Below, in pieces: positions 4,378 through 5,080 of a stretch of 5,080 nt of DNA. The stretch comes from Cetobacterium sp. UBA6069. GTDB lineage: Bacteria > Fusobacteriota > Fusobacteriia > Fusobacteriales > Fusobacteriaceae. Both the position numbers and the translations under genes were made by a program. Location: the NCBI GenBank assembly GCA_002428805.1, contig DIXX01000058.1:2513-7592 (forward strand), given 5' to 3'. The stretch's first letter is position 1. Each line of letters opens with the position of its first letter. The notes below the pieces were generated by a model that saw only the letters and a program-made list of their open reading frames with translations, was not told the DNA's origin and did no database searches.

Positions 4378-5080
4378 ATTCAACAAAAATTGTTAAAAGA
4401 TAATCTTTTCAAACTTATTTTTAAATATGGAGTACCTTCTATTTTGACTATGTGGATTTTCTCTTTATATACAATAGTCGATGGAATTTTTATAGGAAAG
4501 TTTTTAGGAGCTCAAAGTCTTGCAGCTGTAAATATTGTTATGCCATATGTTAACTTCTCGTTTGCAATTGGTATCATGGTAGCTGTTGGAAGTTCAACTA
4601 TGATTGCTATTCAACTTGGAGCTGGTGAGGATAAAAAAGCTTTAAAATCTTATAGTACATCAATACAGCTTTTTATAGTTTTTAGTTCCCTCCTTAGTTT
4701 AATAGGAATAATTTTCCCTGAAAAAGTCGTAACACTTTTAGGAGCTAACGATGTTATTTTAGAAGAGGCTACAACTTATCTATTCTATCTGTCATTTTTT
4801 ACACTTTTTTATATGTTATCATATGGTTTTGAAAGTTTTGTAAGAATTGAAGGAAGTCCCAATTACTCTTTACTTTGCATATTGGGTGGAGCTGTTATGA
4901 ATATTGTTTTAGATTACTTTTTAATAGCTATATTAGATATGGGAATCAAGGGAGCTGCTATTGCAACGGGTACTGCTCAAATGACAACAGCTTTAATGTT
5001 AGCTTACTATATGATATTTCGAGCTAAAAAATTAAAATATAGTTTTACTAAATTTAATCCAAAAACTGTTCTTACGATTC
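4378..5080 (+). CDS. MATE-family multidrug/cation exporter, N-terminal half
   Basis: Membrane exporter of the MATE family, driving drugs or metabolites out against a Na+ or H+ gradient. About 234 codons are present; the family is usually near 450, so the second six-helix bundle lies past the window. Motifs fit the MepA/NorM type: GVPSILTMWIFSLYTIVDGIFIGKFLG (residues 18-44) in helix 1 and its loop, SLAAVNIVMPYVNF, and VGSSTMIAIQLGAGEDKKA after helix 2. Further hydrophobic segments correspond to helices 3 to 6, with FVRIEGSPNYS and MNIVLDYFLI as typical middle motifs. The start is unusual. An in-frame TAA lies at 4363 and the first in-frame ATG is at 4450, inside helix 1. Between them only GTG 4369, ATT 4372, ATT 4378 and TTG 4390 could serve, and the Shine-Dalgarno favours ATT 4378. 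Substrate is unknown. It has its own strong promoter with a palindrome over the -10. Confidence 0.85.
   Translation, partial: MQQKLLKDNLFKLIFKYGVPSILTMWIFSLYTIVDGIFIGKFLGAQSLAAVNIVMPYVNFSFAIGIMVAVGSSTMIAIQLGAGEDKKALKSYSTSIQLFIVFSSLLSLIGIIFPEKVVTLLGANDVILEEATTYLFYLSFFTLFYMLSYGFESFVRIEGSPNYSLLCILGGAVMNIVLDYFLIAILDMGIKGAAIATGTAQMTTALMLAYYMIFRAKKLKYSFTKFNPKTVLTI

Noticed and set aside
4307..4396. A fim-like invertible promoter between the recombinase and the MATE gene, suggested by AACATTTGTT near 4312 and AACAAAAATTGTT near 4382.
   Set aside because: The similarity is limited to about six AT-rich bases and the two are not extended inverted copies. Real invertons have longer matching repeats.

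Overview
The window is very AT-rich, with tightly packed genes and strong purine-rich ribosome binding sites. The solute-binding protein at the left edge has a signal peptide but no lipobox cysteine, which suggests a free periplasmic protein and hence an outer membrane. Low GC, clostridia-like gene content and a two-membrane envelope together point to Fusobacteriota (a Fusobacterium or Cetobacterium relative). That is an inference from composition and gene type; no marker gene is present.

Left part (1-2073, minus strand): an sn-glycerol-3-phosphate type ABC importer operon in the order ugpA, ugpE, ugpB, with ugpB cut by the window edge. No ATPase gene is visible. The promoter region holds four hexamers in exact 11-bp register (CTTACA, TTTACA, TTAATA, TTAACA) ending 7 bp before a TATAAA -10 element. 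This is the architecture of a PhoP/PhoB-type Pho box, so the importer probably scavenges phosphate from glycerol phosphates under phosphate limitation.

Middle part (2099-3733, minus strand): a compact three-gene redox operon. It encodes a small NirB-like siroheme/[4Fe-4S] protein, a 61-residue DUF1858 protein (the hybrid-cluster-protein-associated redox disulfide family) and a 211-residue protein of unknown function. It ends at a clear rho-independent terminator. Upstream is GTAAC-N4-GTTAC, a CRP/FNR-family site resembling those of HcpR, placed where a class II activator would sit over a promoter with no evident -35. This suggests a role in nitrosative or anaerobic redox stress, with the third protein as its undescribed member.

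Right part (3747-5080): a catalytic-domain-only tyrosine recombinase on the minus strand, divergent from a MATE-family exporter on the plus strand that runs off the window. The exporter has a near-consensus sigma-70 promoter, a perfect 19-bp palindrome over its -10, and apparently an AUU start codon placed exactly where its Shine-Dalgarno sequence predicts.

There is no gene-free stretch over 300 bases, and I saw no tRNA, rRNA, CRISPR array or insertion sequence.
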